Of a DNA stretch of 64,000 bases, positions 31,725 to 40,326 are shown piece after piece (positions within the stretch are counted from its first letter, which is position 1; the number at the start of each line of letters is the position of its first letter). Origin of the DNA: PALSA-505 sp035308365 (GTDB taxonomy: Bacteria; Actinomycetota; Actinomycetes; Streptosporangiales; Streptosporangiaceae); contig DATGGU010000121.1 in NCBI GenBank assembly GCA_035308365.1, positions 22,924 through 86,923 of the forward strand, given 5' to 3'. The position numbers and the translations under genes are program-made. The notes below the pieces were generated by a model. That model made no database searches. It was given only the letters and a program-made list of their open reading frames with translations, and was not told the DNA's origin.

Positions 31725-32561
31725 CTAGCCAGCTCTCAGAACATCAAGCAGCCTGGTCACCTCGCGGGCGATAGCGTCGCGGCCTGCCGCGAGATACCGC
31801 CGGGGATCCACCGCCACGGCGTCCCGGGCCAGGTATTCCCTGACCGCGTGTGTGAAGACCTTGTTGAGCTGGGTTGCGATGTTGATCTTTGTGAGCCCGG
31901 CGGTGACCGCTGCGGTCAGCATTCCGTCCGGCACGCCAGATGACCCATGCAGCACCAACGGGACCTCGACCGCATTGCGAATCCGGGCGATCAGCTCCAG
32001 GTCCAGCAGCGCGTCCCTGGTCAGCATCGCGTGCGAGCTGCCTACGGCCACGGCCAGGGCATCGATCCCGGTCGCGGCCGCGTATTCTGCCGCCTCGTCC
32101 GGCCTGGTCCGGACTGTCGGGTGATGTGCCCCGTCCTTGCCGCCGATCTCGCCGATCTCCGCCTCGACCCAGATGCCGCGCTCATGACACCAGGCCGCGA
32201 CCGCCCGCGTCGCCTCGGCGTTGTCCGAATACGGCAGCACCGAGGCGTCGAACATCACCGATCCGAACCCCAGCTCACCCGCCTCGGCCACCAGCTCCCA
32301 CGAAGTCGCATGATCAAGATGCACGGCCACCGGGACGGCAGACGCTTCCGCGACCGCCAGGCAGGCCCGCCCGATCCCCGTCAGGCCTCTGTGATACTTC
32401 ACGCAGTTCTCGCTGATCTGCAGCACAACCGGTGCGCCGGCCGCCTCCGCCCCGGTAACAATCCCCTCGGCGTGTTCGACCCCGATCACGTTGAATGCCC
32501 CCACGCCCCGCCGGGCCTTCCACGCCGGCGTCACGACCTCGGCAACCTGAACCGCCGTCAT
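31725..32561 (-). CDS. Class II aldolase, tagatose/fructose-bisphosphate type
   Basis: 278 residues from the ATG at 32561, which overlaps the kinase stop by one base. It matches the class II ketose-bisphosphate aldolase family (GatY/KbaY/FbaA): ARRGVGAFNVIGVEHAEGIV, LDHATSWELVAEAGELGFGSVMFDAS (zinc His and catalytic Asp), EIGEIGGKDG, LHGSSGVPDGML (zinc His), TKINIATQLNK. It cleaves a ketose 1,6-bisphosphate to dihydroxyacetone phosphate and glyceraldehyde 3-phosphate. With the kinase and AgaS-like gene next to it, tagatose 1,6-bisphosphate is the likely substrate. Confidence 0.88.
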   Translation of the reverse strand: MTAVQVAEVVTPAWKARRGVGAFNVIGVEHAEGIVTGAEAAGAPVVLQISENCVKYHRGLTGIGRACLAVAEASAVPVAVHLDHATSWELVAEAGELGFGSVMFDASVLPYSDNAEATRAVAAWCHERGIWVEAEIGEIGGKDGAHHPTVRTRPDEAAEYAAATGIDALAVAVGSSHAMLTRDALLDLELIARIRNAVEVPLVLHGSSGVPDGMLTAAVTAGLTKINIATQLNKVFTHAVREYLARDAVAVDPRRYLAAGRDAIAREVTRLLDVLRAG

Positions 32562-33514
32562 CAGTGGACCCCGACCTGGCCGACGCGGACCTCGTCCAGT
32601 ACGCGCTCGTACTCTGCCTGGCGAAACTCTCCGGCCACCGGTGCGGCGGCAGCCGCCGACCCAAGGGCAACGGCATGCCGCAATCTCTGCGGCCAGGTGT
32701 CCCCGAGCACCGTCCGCCATGCCAGGCCCGCCACCACCGCGTCCCCGGCCCCGGTCGCGTTGACCCCCACCCGTCCGGGTGGCACCGCCCGCCAGACTCC
32801 CTCGCCGGTTACTGCCAGCATTCCATCCGCGCCCAGGGACACCACAACGTTCCCGGCTCCCAGTTCCCGCAGCTCTTCGGCCGCTGTCGCGACCGCTCCC
32901 GTATCCCGCCCCACCGGCCGCCCGGCCACGCTGCCCAGCTCCGCCGCGTTCGGCTTGACGACGGCCGGGCGCCCCGCCAGCCCCAGCCGCAGCGCGTCCC
33001 CGTCAGCGTCGAGCACGACAGCGGCCCCTGCCTTCGCCGCGAGCTCGCTCAACTCGGCGTAGGTGTCCGCCGCAACGCCAACCGGCAAGCTCCCGGTCAG
33101 CACGACGGCCGCGCTTCGCGGGGCCTCGGCCACGAACCGATTGCGAAACGCCGCGTACTCGTCCGGCGTGACGACCGGGCCAGGCTCGCTGAAGAGCGCC
33201 GCCTGGCGGCGGCCCCCGTCCACCACCACGAAGGTCCGCCGGGTCTGGCCAGCGATAGCCAGGAAATCCGCCGCAACGCCGGCCTCAGCGAATGCCTCCG
33301 CAACCGCATCCCCGGCCCGCCCGCCAAGCACCCCCATCACCAGCACGTCCACCCCGAGCCCGTGCAGCACCCGGCCCACATTGAGCCCCTTGCCACCGGG
33401 GCGTACCAGCACCCGGGTCGCTCTGTTCACCCCCGCCCAGTCGACCCGCTCCAGCTCATGCGTGACGTCCAGCGCCGGGTTCAGCGCGACCACCAGGATT
33501 CGCCCGTTCATCAT
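32561..33514 (-). CDS. PfkB-family hexose-phosphate kinase (1-phosphofructokinase/tagatose-6-phosphate kinase type)
   Basis: 317 residues from the ATG at 33514 (MMNGRILVVALNPALDVTHEL). Hallmarks: RPGGKGLNVGRVLHGLG near residue 40, VLTGSLPVG, KPNAAELG, and the catalytic-base motif NATGAGDAVVAG. The subfamily converts fructose-1-phosphate or tagatose-6-phosphate to the bisphosphate. Coupled to the aldolase on one side and lying 56 bases from the SIS isomerase stop on the other, tagatose-6-phosphate is the best guess. Confidence 0.88.
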   Translation of the reverse strand: MMNGRILVVALNPALDVTHELERVDWAGVNRATRVLVRPGGKGLNVGRVLHGLGVDVLVMGVLGGRAGDAVAEAFAEAGVAADFLAIAGQTRRTFVVVDGGRRQAALFSEPGPVVTPDEYAAFRNRFVAEAPRSAAVVLTGSLPVGVAADTYAELSELAAKAGAAVVLDADGDALRLGLAGRPAVVKPNAAELGSVAGRPVGRDTGAVATAAEELRELGAGNVVVSLGADGMLAVTGEGVWRAVPPGRVGVNATGAGDAVVAGLAWRTVLGDTWPQRLRHAVALGSAAAAAPVAGEFRQAEYERVLDEVRVGQVGVH

Positions 33515-33570
33515 GGCCTCGGCAAGATGCTCACACGCTGGTAACGGCCGGGAGCCCCACCCCATCCGCG

Positions 33571-34467
33571 TTACCGGGTCAAGATGACCGAGCGGGTCAG
33601 GTTACGTGGCCTGTCCGGGTCCAGGCCCCGGGCCCGGGCCGCAGCCGTGGCCACCTGCTGGACTCGCACCAGCTCGGCCATGGGATCCTCTGCGCTCTCC
33701 CAGGCCAGGCCGCCCGTCGCGGCTATCTCGGCGGCCAGTCCGTCCGGCGCCGCGCCCAGGAGCCAGACCACGCTGCCCGGTCCGGTGATGGCGATCGGCC
33801 CGTGCCGGTACTCCATGGCCGGGTAGGCCTCGGTCCACATTCCGGCGGCCTCTCTGAGCTTGAGCGCCGCCTCGTTGGCCAGGCCGTACGTCCAGCCGGT
33901 GCCAAGGAAGGTGAACTGGCTGGCGCTGGTGAGCTGCGACGGCAGCGGCTGCGCCAGGATCCGGCGCGCACCGTCGGCTGCCACGGCAACATCGTGCCCG
34001 AGGTGGGCCCGGAGCAACGCAAGCTCGGTGGTGGCGAACCGGGTCTGCACGACCGAGCGCTCGTCGGCGAAGTCCATGGCGATGACCGCGTCCGCCAGCG
34101 ACGTTACCGGGCTATCGGGAACGGCGGTGATCACGGTCACCGGGATCATGTGCCCGATCCTGGCCAGCAGGTCAACGATCTCGGTGGTGGTGCCGGACCG
34201 GGACAGCGCCACCAGCCTGTCGTAGCCGCGGCCGGCCGGGAACTCCGATGCCGCGAACGCGTCGGTCTCACCCTGCCCGGACGCTTCGCGCGCCGCAGCG
34301 TAGGACTGCGCGATGAACCACGAGGTGCCACAGCCGGCCACGGCGACGCGCTCACCGCTGACCGGCAGCGCCCCGGCCACGTCCCTCGCCAACTCGGCCG
34401 CCCGCAGCCAGCACCCAGGCTGTGAGGCCACCTCCGAGTCGATCTGGCCAACCATGCCCTCATTCAC
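33571..34467 (-). CDS. SIS-domain sugar isomerase/deaminase (AgaS-like)
   Basis: 298 residues from a GTG at 34467 with GGGAGG seven bases upstream; an ATG at 34455 is possible. It has two SIS domains: AVAGCGTSWFIAQSYAA and ALSRSGTTTEIVDLLA in the first, FLGTGWTYGLANEAALKLREAAGMWTEAYPAMEYRHGPIA in the second. This is the GlmS-isomerase-like/AgaS family, which converts galactosamine-6-phosphate to tagatose-6-phosphate and ammonia. The neighbouring kinase and aldolase make that reaction likely. It is transcribed away from the DeoR gene. Confidence 0.88.
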   Translation of the reverse strand: MNEGMVGQIDSEVASQPGCWLRAAELARDVAGALPVSGERVAVAGCGTSWFIAQSYAAAREASGQGETDAFAASEFPAGRGYDRLVALSRSGTTTEIVDLLARIGHMIPVTVITAVPDSPVTSLADAVIAMDFADERSVVQTRFATTELALLRAHLGHDVAVAADGARRILAQPLPSQLTSASQFTFLGTGWTYGLANEAALKLREAAGMWTEAYPAMEYRHGPIAITGPGSVVWLLGAAPDGLAAEIAATGGLAWESAEDPMAELVRVQQVATAAARARGLDPDRPRNLTRSVILTR

Positions 34468-34509
34468 ATCCACCCTCCCGCACCTCACATTCCCAACGAA
34501 TCTCCCAAC

Positions 34510-34645
34510 ACCCCGCGCCCCAGCCACCACCCCCCGCGCAATCAAACCCACACGCCCCAGCCGCCCCACACGCGCAGCCACCCCCACACGCGCAGCGAAA
34601 GCCACACGCGCCAGCCACACCCACACGCGCAGTCAAACCCACGGC
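34510..34645. repeat. Degenerate CACACGCGCAG repeats
   Basis: A run of about eight imperfect copies of CCACACGCGCAGCC-like units with irregular spacing directly upstream of the SIS gene. It keeps frames open on both strands but shows no protein family. Confidence 0.7.
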
Positions 34646-34667
34646 CCCCAGCCACCCCGGTCCGCCG

Positions 34668-34712
34668 GGCGAAGCCCGGCACCGGGGGGTCCGGGGGGTC
34701 GTCCCCCCGGGC
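34668..34712. repeat. GC-rich extragenic palindrome
   Basis: GCCGGGC GAA GCCCGGC followed by CCGGGGGG TCGT CCCCCCGG (34691-34710). This type of short G-run/C-run hairpin recurs between genes in many actinomycete genomes and is probably a REP-like element. A further GCTGACC-AAA-GGTCAGC hairpin lies at 34740-34756. Confidence 0.6.
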
Positions 34713-34785
34713 TAGCGGCACAGGAGGGAAACCAGCGAAGCTGACCAAAGGTCAGCGAGTAGGCAAGCCCATCCCCTCCTGCGCG

Positions 34786-34834
34786 TTTCTGAGCGATATC
34801 TCGCAGAAACAATCGTATCTTAGCAAGCTAAGAT
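34786..34834. promoter_or_regulatory. Two adjacent operators between SIS and DeoR genes
   Basis: A near-palindrome TTTCTGAGCGATATC...CAGAAA at 34786-34809 is followed by a perfect inverted repeat ATCTTAGC-AA-GCTAAGAT at 34817-34834. Both lie in the divergent promoter region about 70-120 bases before the DeoR-type gene, so that regulator is the likely ligand and may repress both directions. Confidence 0.65.
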
Positions 34835-34904
34835 TGCGCAGATGAAGCACGTATTGCTCATTGTGTGAACACGTGGGAAGCTACCTGCTCGGAAGAGTCG
34901 GGAG

Positions 34905-35702
34905 ATGGTGGTGAGTCGCTACAGCCGCTGGAACGAGCTGCTCGAACTGCTCGCGGCCGATGGCCAGTTGCAGGTGGAGCGCGCGGCGGAGGTGCTCGGT
35001 GTATCGGCGGCGACGGTCCGCAGAGACTTCGACGAGCTGGCCCAGCAGCAGATGCTCACCAGGATCCGGGGCGGTGCGGTCGCCAAGGGGGTCACGTATG
35101 ACCTGCCGCTGCGGTACAAGAGCGAGCGGCACCCGTCGGAGAAGCAGCGCATCGCCGTGGCGGCCGCCGCGCTGCTGCGGCCGGGCCAGATCGCCGGGCT
35201 GAACGGCGGGACCACGACGACCGAGGTCGCTCGCGCGCTGGCCACCCGGGCCGACCTGAACGCCGGGTCGTCCTCACCAGCGGTCACCGTGGTCACCAAC
35301 GCGCTCAACATCGCCACCGAGCTAGCCGTCCGCCAGCACATCAAGATCGTTGCCACCGGCGGTGTCGCCCGGCCGCAGTCCTACGAGCTGATCGGCCCGC
35401 TGGCCACCGGTGTACTGGAGCAGGTGACGCTGGACATCGTGTTCCTCGGCGTGGACGGGATCGACCCGGTGGCGGGCGCCACCGCGCACCACGAGGGAGA
35501 GGCGAGCATCAACCGGCTGATGACCGAGCGGGCCGGCCAGGTCGTGGTGGTGGCCGACAGCTCCAAGGTCGGCCGCCGGGCGTTCGCCCGGATCTGCGCC
35601 GCGTCCGAGGTTGACGTGCTGGTCACCGACTCCGGCATCGCCCGGGCCGCGGCGGCCAGGTTCGCGGAAGCCGGAACCCGGGTGATTGCGGCGGACAGAT
35701 GA
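34905..35702 (+). CDS. DeoR/GlpR family transcriptional regulator
   Basis: 265 residues. The N-terminal winged HTH has the DeoR pattern (RWNELLELLAADGQLQVERAAEVLGVSAATVRRDFDELAQQQMLTRIRGGA). The C-terminal sensor domain shows LNGGTTTTEVARAL, VTVVTNALNIATELA, ATGGVARPQSYELIGPLA, FLGVDGID and VVVADSSKVGRRAF. The family binds phosphorylated sugars, here probably a tagatose or galactosamine phosphate. It is coupled to the next kinase by ATGA overlap and lies next to two palindromes. Confidence 0.92.
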   Translation: MVVSRYSRWNELLELLAADGQLQVERAAEVLGVSAATVRRDFDELAQQQMLTRIRGGAVAKGVTYDLPLRYKSERHPSEKQRIAVAAAALLRPGQIAGLNGGTTTTEVARALATRADLNAGSSSPAVTVVTNALNIATELAVRQHIKIVATGGVARPQSYELIGPLATGVLEQVTLDIVFLGVDGIDPVAGATAHHEGEASINRLMTERAGQVVVVADSSKVGRRAFARICAASEVDVLVTDSGIARAAAARFAEAGTRVIAADR

Positions 35703-36667
35703 GCGGCGGGGATCTCCTGATACTGGGTGACTGCAACCCCGACATACTCGTGGCCGGTGCCGACGTGATCCCCGAGTTCGGCCAGCGGGAGAAGCTGGTG
35801 GACGAGATCTCGCTGGTCATCGGCGGATCCGCGGCGATCACCGCGGTGGCGGCCGCGCGGCTCGGACTGCGCGTGGCCCTGGTGGCCGCGGTCGGGGATG
35901 ACCCGGCCGGCCGGTTCCTGCTCGGCCAGCTCACCGCCGAAGGGGTGAACGTCTCGGCGATGGCGATACGGCCCGGCGTCCCCACCGGCGCGACGGTGGC
36001 GCTGTCGCGGGGGCAGGACCGGGCGATTCTCACCGCGACCGGCGCCATGACCGAGCTGACCGCGGCGGACGTCCCGGCGGCGCTGCTGGCCGGGGTCAGG
36101 CATCTGCACGCCGGCTCGTACTTCCTGGTCGAGCGCTCGCTCGGGCCGGGGCTTGCCGACCTGTTCGCCCGGGCCAGGGCGGCCGGGGTCACCACGTCGC
36201 TGGACACCAACTGGGATCCGTCGGAGCGGTGGGGCGGCGATCAGCTCCGCGGCATCCTCGCCCAGACAGGTGTGCTGATGCCCAACGAGGCGGAGGCGCT
36301 GCGGATCAGCGGCACCGATTCGCTGGCCGAGGCGGCCGAGGTGCTCACCGCGACCGGGTCCAGGCTGGCCGTCAAGTGCGGCGCCGAAGGTGCGCTGTGC
36401 GTGGACGGGGCCGGGGGAGCGCAGCACACCGTGGTGCTGCCGCCGGTGCAGGCGATGGATACCACCGGCGCCGGGGACTGTTTCAACGCGGGCCTGATCA
36501 CCGGGCTGCTGCGCGGCCTGGACCTGCCGCGGGCGGCCGCGCTGGGCTGCGCGGTGGCCGCCGCGTCCACTCAGGCGATGGGCGGGACCGGGGCCACCCT
36601 GGACCTGGCCACCGCGATGACCGCAGCCGCGGCGGCCAGCATTGCGCAGCCGCACCTGTTCCCCTAA
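35699..36667 (+). CDS. PfkB-family sugar kinase (ribokinase type)
   Basis: 322 residues. Hallmarks: LILGDCNPDILVAGADVIPEFGQREKLVDEISLVIGGSAAITAVAAARLG at the start, DTNWDPSERWG, MPNEAEALRISG, and the anion-hole/catalytic motif DTTGAGDCFNAG. It phosphorylates a sugar with ATP. Since the locus imports by an ABC system without phosphorylation, this could be the first kinase acting on the free galactose-type or amino sugar; the specificity is inferred only from context. Translationally coupled to the DeoR regulator. Confidence 0.9.
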   Translation: MSGGDLLILGDCNPDILVAGADVIPEFGQREKLVDEISLVIGGSAAITAVAAARLGLRVALVAAVGDDPAGRFLLGQLTAEGVNVSAMAIRPGVPTGATVALSRGQDRAILTATGAMTELTAADVPAALLAGVRHLHAGSYFLVERSLGPGLADLFARARAAGVTTSLDTNWDPSERWGGDQLRGILAQTGVLMPNEAEALRISGTDSLAEAAEVLTATGSRLAVKCGAEGALCVDGAGGAQHTVVLPPVQAMDTTGAGDCFNAGLITGLLRGLDLPRAAALGCAVAAASTQAMGGTGATLDLATAMTAAAAASIAQPHLFP

Positions 36668-36716
36668 GGGACGCTCCAGACCTGGGCTTTTTCCGGATCC
36701 ACCCCGGGTCCGTACA

Positions 36717-38234
36717 TTAACTTCCGTCTGCTATCACTTCCAGCGGTACTGGAGTGATGATTGGCCGCCCCTGGAGGTCGCCCACCTCGGCCAGCGGCCG
36801 CCCGGCCGCGGCCGCCACCGCGCACTGCAGCACCGGCCCGCAGATCCGGCCCTGGCAGTAGCCCATCCCGCACCGGGTGACTCCCTTGACCGCTCGCACG
36901 TCCCGCGCCCCGGCCGCTACCGCCCGGCCGATGTTGGCCCACGGCACGTCCTCACAACGGCACACGACGGTGTCCGGCTCCGGCCAGCCCAGCCAGCCTG
37001 GCCGCAGCGGATAAGCCGCGTCGAGGAACTCCGCGAACCGCCGCGCGCGGCCGAGCCTGGCCCGGACAGCGGCGGTCCGGGCCGTATGCGCCGCCGGATC
37101 CAGCCGGCCCAGATAGCGCGCCGCCGAGGCCCCGGCCAGATACCCCTCCAGCTCGGCTACCTGAGCGCCGCCGGTCCCGGTGACCTCGCCGGCCGCGAAC
37201 ACTCCAGCCACCGAGGTGGCCTGATCCTCGTCGTGGGTCACCGCCGCGACCGGCCTGGCCGGGTGCGGCGTGTCCGCGCAGCCAAGCAGGCGGGCCAGCT
37301 CCAGGGCGGGGGAGAAGCCGTAGCTCACGTGCACCGCGTCCACGAGCAGTTCCCGCCGCGGACCGGGAACCGGCCACCATTGACCGCCGCGCCGCGAACC
37401 GGGGACCGGCCGCCACTGCCCGTCCAGCCGGGCCACCGTGGCCCGCCGCACCCTGCCTTCCCCGTGGCAGGCGATGACGGCGTGCCCGGTACGGACCGGA
37501 ACCCGGTGCCTGGCCAGGATGGCGGCGTAGCCAGCGGCCTCGCGGAGCTTGCCCGGGCTGGCCACGAGGTGGCCGGCATGGGTCAAGGCGGCCCGGCCCA
37601 GCCCGGCGATTGCCCGGGTTGCTTCGAGCACGGCGAGGACGCGGACACCCGCCGTCGCCAGCCCGGCCGCGACCGGGAGCAGCAGCGGCCCGGACCCGGC
37701 CACGATCACCCGCTTGCCCATGGTCACGCCCTGGCTCTTCAGCAGCGCCTGGGCCGCTCCCGCCGTGGTCACCCCCGGCAGATCCCAGCCGGGAAACGGC
37801 AGCACCAGCTCGGTGGCACCGGTGGCCACGACCACCGCCCGCGCCCGCAGGACGGCGGGGACCATCTGGCTGCTTGCGGTCCAGCGCGATGGGCCGGGCT
37901 GGGTGGGCTGGGTCGTGAGGTGGAGGAAGAACCCCTGAGTGGCCGGGGTGGCGTGCCAGACGGTGGTTACCGGGAGGTGCTGGATGCCCGGGTGCCCGAT
38001 GGCGGGACGGAGCGCTGGCGCCAGCCGTTCCTGGAAATGAAGGGAACCGGATACGGCGGGGGCTGCGGAGATGACGCTCTGCCGGTGTATCTGGCCGCCT
38101 ACTGCGGGAGCGGAGTCGATCAGGGTCACCGAGCAGCCACAGCCGGCGGCCGTGACGGCGGCGGCCAGGCCGGCCGGGCCGGCGCCGACCACGGCGACGT
38201 CCACCGGGGGAGCGTCCGGCTGGGGCGGGGTCAT
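36717..38234 (-). CDS. Hydroxyproline dehydrogenase-type FAD/NAD(P) oxidoreductase, [2Fe-2S] subunit (alpha)
   Basis: 505 residues, ATGA overlap with the ferredoxin-like subunit. The N-terminal dinucleotide motif VAVVGAGPAGLAAA and the internal VIVAGSGPLLLPVAAGLA form a two-nucleotide-domain oxidoreductase (HcnB/OoxA-like). The C-terminal BFD-type segment has the cluster cysteines CRCEDV ... TRCGMGYCQGRICGP. It belongs to three-subunit flavin dehydrogenases including D-hydroxyproline dehydrogenase, opine oxidase and hydrogen cyanide synthase. Subunits beta and gamma are immediately upstream. A short duplication (GQWRPVPGSRRGGQWWPVPGPRR) lies inside it. Confidence 0.88.
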   Translation of the reverse strand: MTPPQPDAPPVDVAVVGAGPAGLAAAVTAAGCGCSVTLIDSAPAVGGQIHRQSVISAAPAVSGSLHFQERLAPALRPAIGHPGIQHLPVTTVWHATPATQGFFLHLTTQPTQPGPSRWTASSQMVPAVLRARAVVVATGATELVLPFPGWDLPGVTTAGAAQALLKSQGVTMGKRVIVAGSGPLLLPVAAGLATAGVRVLAVLEATRAIAGLGRAALTHAGHLVASPGKLREAAGYAAILARHRVPVRTGHAVIACHGEGRVRRATVARLDGQWRPVPGSRRGGQWWPVPGPRRELLVDAVHVSYGFSPALELARLLGCADTPHPARPVAAVTHDEDQATSVAGVFAAGEVTGTGGAQVAELEGYLAGASAARYLGRLDPAAHTARTAAVRARLGRARRFAEFLDAAYPLRPGWLGWPEPDTVVCRCEDVPWANIGRAVAAGARDVRAVKGVTRCGMGYCQGRICGPVLQCAVAAAAGRPLAEVGDLQGRPIITPVPLEVIADGS

Positions 38235-38503
38235 TCGGCGGGGCCCAGGGAGCTGGACGTTGTGACCACGTCGCCGTCGTGGACCTGGACCAGGCAGGCG
38301 CGGACCGCACGATGGGGGGCGACGTCCACCAGGCAGTCGAAGCAGACGCCGATCGCGCAGAAGATGCCGCGCGGACTGCCGCCGGAGCGGGTACGGCGCC
38401 AGGACATGATGCCGTTGGTGAGCAGGGCGCCGCCGATCGTCATGCCGCATTCCGCTTCCAGCGCGGTGCCGTCGAAGGTGAAGCGGACGGGATCATCGGG
38501 CAT
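38231..38503 (-). CDS. (2Fe-2S)-binding small subunit of the dehydrogenase (gamma)
   Basis: 90 residues: VRFTFDGTALEAECGMTIGGALLTNGIMSWRRT followed by GIFCAIGVCFDCLVDV and CLVQVHDGDVVTT. The CxxxxCxxC plus distant C pattern is that of HcnA/SoxX-like [2Fe-2S] proteins. It carries electrons between the two flavin subunits. Overlaps both neighbours by 4 and 11 bases. Confidence 0.9.
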   Translation of the reverse strand: MPDDPVRFTFDGTALEAECGMTIGGALLTNGIMSWRRTRSGGSPRGIFCAIGVCFDCLVDVAPHRAVRACLVQVHDGDVVTTSSSLGPAE

Positions 38504-39686
38504 GGTGGCCTCCGCAGAACCTGGCGGGAGAGAAGGGGGCCGGATCGACCGTGGTGGGGGCGGCGTCGATGAGGGCGGTGAGGAGTTCGGCGGTGGCGGG
38601 AGCCAGGCAGATGCCGGCGCCTTCGTGGCCGGTCGCGTGGTAGAGCCCGGGGATGGACGGGTCCGGGCCGATCACAGGCAGGTGGTCGGCGCAGGCGGGG
38701 CGGTAGCCGGTGTAGGCGCGGATCGCGCGAACCTGGCGCAGCACGGGGAACAGCGAGACGGCCCGCCGGGCGATCTCGGCGAGCACCCGGGCCTCGGGCG
38801 GCGGGCCGCCGGGCGCGGTGCTGCCGTGGCCGGGGCTGCCGGACAGGCCAGGAAGGGCGCCGCCGTAGTCGCGGCTGGAGCCGATCAGGACGGTGCCGCT
38901 TGCTGTGGATTCGACGACGGCCGAGCAGGCGAGTGCGCCGGAGTCGCTGGCCACCGCTCCTACGTAGTCGCACTCGTAGACCTTGTGCCGGATCACCGGC
39001 GGGAGCGGCTCGGTGACCAGGATGTGGCCGCGGCGGGGGCGCACCGGCAGGTCCGAGCCGAGCCGGCGGGCGACCTCGCCGCTCCACGGGCCCGCCGCGT
39101 TGACCACGATCGGGGTGGCGATCCGGCCCTGGCCGGTGATCAGCCGCCCGGCGCCGGGGTCGAGGCCGACGGCCTCCGCCCGGACGACGCCAGAGTTACC
39201 GGAACGCGCCAGGTAGGCCATGGCGGCGAGCATCGGCTGGACCTGGCAGTCCTGCGGGTAGAAGGCGCCGCCGGGTAGGTCCGGCGCGATGTGCGGTTCG
39301 GCGGCGCGCAGGCTGGGCTGGTCGAGTTCGGTCGCTTCGACGCCGGCGGCTCGCTGGCCGCCGGCCTGAGCTGACAGGGCGGCGAGCTGGCCCGCGTTGT
39401 GAGCGACGACGACACCGCCCTTGGTTTCGAACTCGACGCCGGCGGTGGTGGCGAAGTCCCGCCAGAGCGCCAGGCTGCGCAGGGCCAGGGCCAGTTCGGG
39501 GCCGGGCAGCTTGTCGGAGACCAGGATGTTGCCCTCACCGGCCGCCGTCGTGCCGCCGAGCGGGCCGCTGCGGTCGATCACGCAGACGCTGCGGCCGGTG
39601 GCGGCCAGGCAGGCGGACACGGCCGCGCCCACTATCCCGGCGCCGATGACCACGGCATCCGCACTCGGCGGAAGCTCCAGGGTCAC
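38493..39686 (-). CDS. FAD-dependent D-amino-acid/hydroxyproline dehydrogenase subunit (beta, DAO family)
   Basis: 397 residues with the FAD motif AVVIGAGIVGAAVSACLA at the start, followed by RSVCVIDRSGPLGGTTAAGEGNI and a C-terminal GYRPACADHLPVIGPDPSIPGLYHATGHEGAGICLAPATAELL. It is a DAO-superfamily oxidoreductase, the substrate-oxidising part of the three-subunit complex. With the epimerase and deaminase at 41324-43257 it probably oxidises cis-4-hydroxy-D-proline to pyrroline-4-hydroxy-2-carboxylate. It overlaps the CGNR gene stop. Confidence 0.88.
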   Translation of the reverse strand: MTLELPPSADAVVIGAGIVGAAVSACLAATGRSVCVIDRSGPLGGTTAAGEGNILVSDKLPGPELALALRSLALWRDFATTAGVEFETKGGVVVAHNAGQLAALSAQAGGQRAAGVEATELDQPSLRAAEPHIAPDLPGGAFYPQDCQVQPMLAAMAYLARSGNSGVVRAEAVGLDPGAGRLITGQGRIATPIVVNAAGPWSGEVARRLGSDLPVRPRRGHILVTEPLPPVIRHKVYECDYVGAVASDSGALACSAVVESTASGTVLIGSSRDYGGALPGLSGSPGHGSTAPGGPPPEARVLAEIARRAVSLFPVLRQVRAIRAYTGYRPACADHLPVIGPDPSIPGLYHATGHEGAGICLAPATAELLTALIDAAPTTVDPAPFSPARFCGGHHAR

Positions 39687-40231
39687 TGCTGCGGGACACC
39701 TGCGGCCTGCCGGGTTCGGTAGGCCGCGACGTGGGTGCGGTTCGCGCAGGAGGTGCTGCAGAATCGCCTTGACCGGTTCTTGGACAGGTCTACCTGGACG
39801 TTGTCGCAGTCGTCGGCGGCGCAGTGGCGCAGGCGGTCGAGTTCACCGGCGCGGATCATGTCGCTGAACGCCATGGCCGCGTCGGCGGCGAAGCGGTCGG
39901 CCAGCGGGGCGTGTGGCGGGGTCGCGTGCAGGTGGTAGTCCCAGCCGTCGTGCTTGATCAGCTGGGGGAGCGCGTTGACCTCGCGGAGCAGGGTGTTGAC
40001 CAGCACGACGGCCTCGTCCTTGGTCATCTCCCAGAGCTGTTCGAGACGCGGTCGCAGGCGCCGGACACCATCGAGTTCGGCCTGGTCGTGGGTGCGGTCG
40101 CCGGTCCACCGCCACTCGGTGACGAAGTCGTCGAGCGCGGCCATGTCGGGCAGCAGTTCGGTGCCGCGGCCGGTGTTGACAAACGCGGCGGTAGCGGCCA
40201 GAGACACCTCGGTGTCATGCGCAAAAATCAC
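39683..40231 (-). CDS. CGNR zinc finger (ABATE) transcriptional regulator
   Basis: 182 residues from a GTG at 40231 with AAAGGAG five bases upstream; the frame extends 5 codons further but that start lacks a site. The N-terminal ABATE domain begins FAHDTEVSLAATAAFVNT, and the C-terminal zinc finger has C-AADDC ... FCSTSCANRTHVAAYRTRQ (the CGNR motif appears as CANR). Such proteins are stress- or substrate-responsive regulators. The stop overlaps the dehydrogenase ATG, so it is probably the local regulator of this operon. Confidence 0.88.
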   Translation of the reverse strand: MIFAHDTEVSLAATAAFVNTGRGTELLPDMAALDDFVTEWRWTGDRTHDQAELDGVRRLRPRLEQLWEMTKDEAVVLVNTLLREVNALPQLIKHDGWDYHLHATPPHAPLADRFAADAAMAFSDMIRAGELDRLRHCAADDCDNVQVDLSKNRSRRFCSTSCANRTHVAAYRTRQAAGVPQQ

Positions 40232-40246
40232 GTTGACTCCTTTCAC

Positions 40247-40326
40247 GTGCTCCGGCTAGTGTAACTATCGTAATACATCTTCAGTGCTTACATGTCAGTC
40301 CCTACGGGCACAGTCTGGAGCGTGCC
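40247..40326. promoter_or_regulatory. Divergent promoter region CGNR/EamA
   Basis: 80 bases with a relatively AT-rich core TGTAACTATCGTAATACA flanked by TGTA/TACA inverted ends. It is the only place for the promoters of both operons, and the inverted ends could bind the CGNR protein. Confidence 0.4.

Noticed and set aside
36642..39278. Plus-strand open frame of 878 codons
   Set aside because: It is the antisense shadow of three well-supported minus-strand hydroxyproline dehydrogenase genes.
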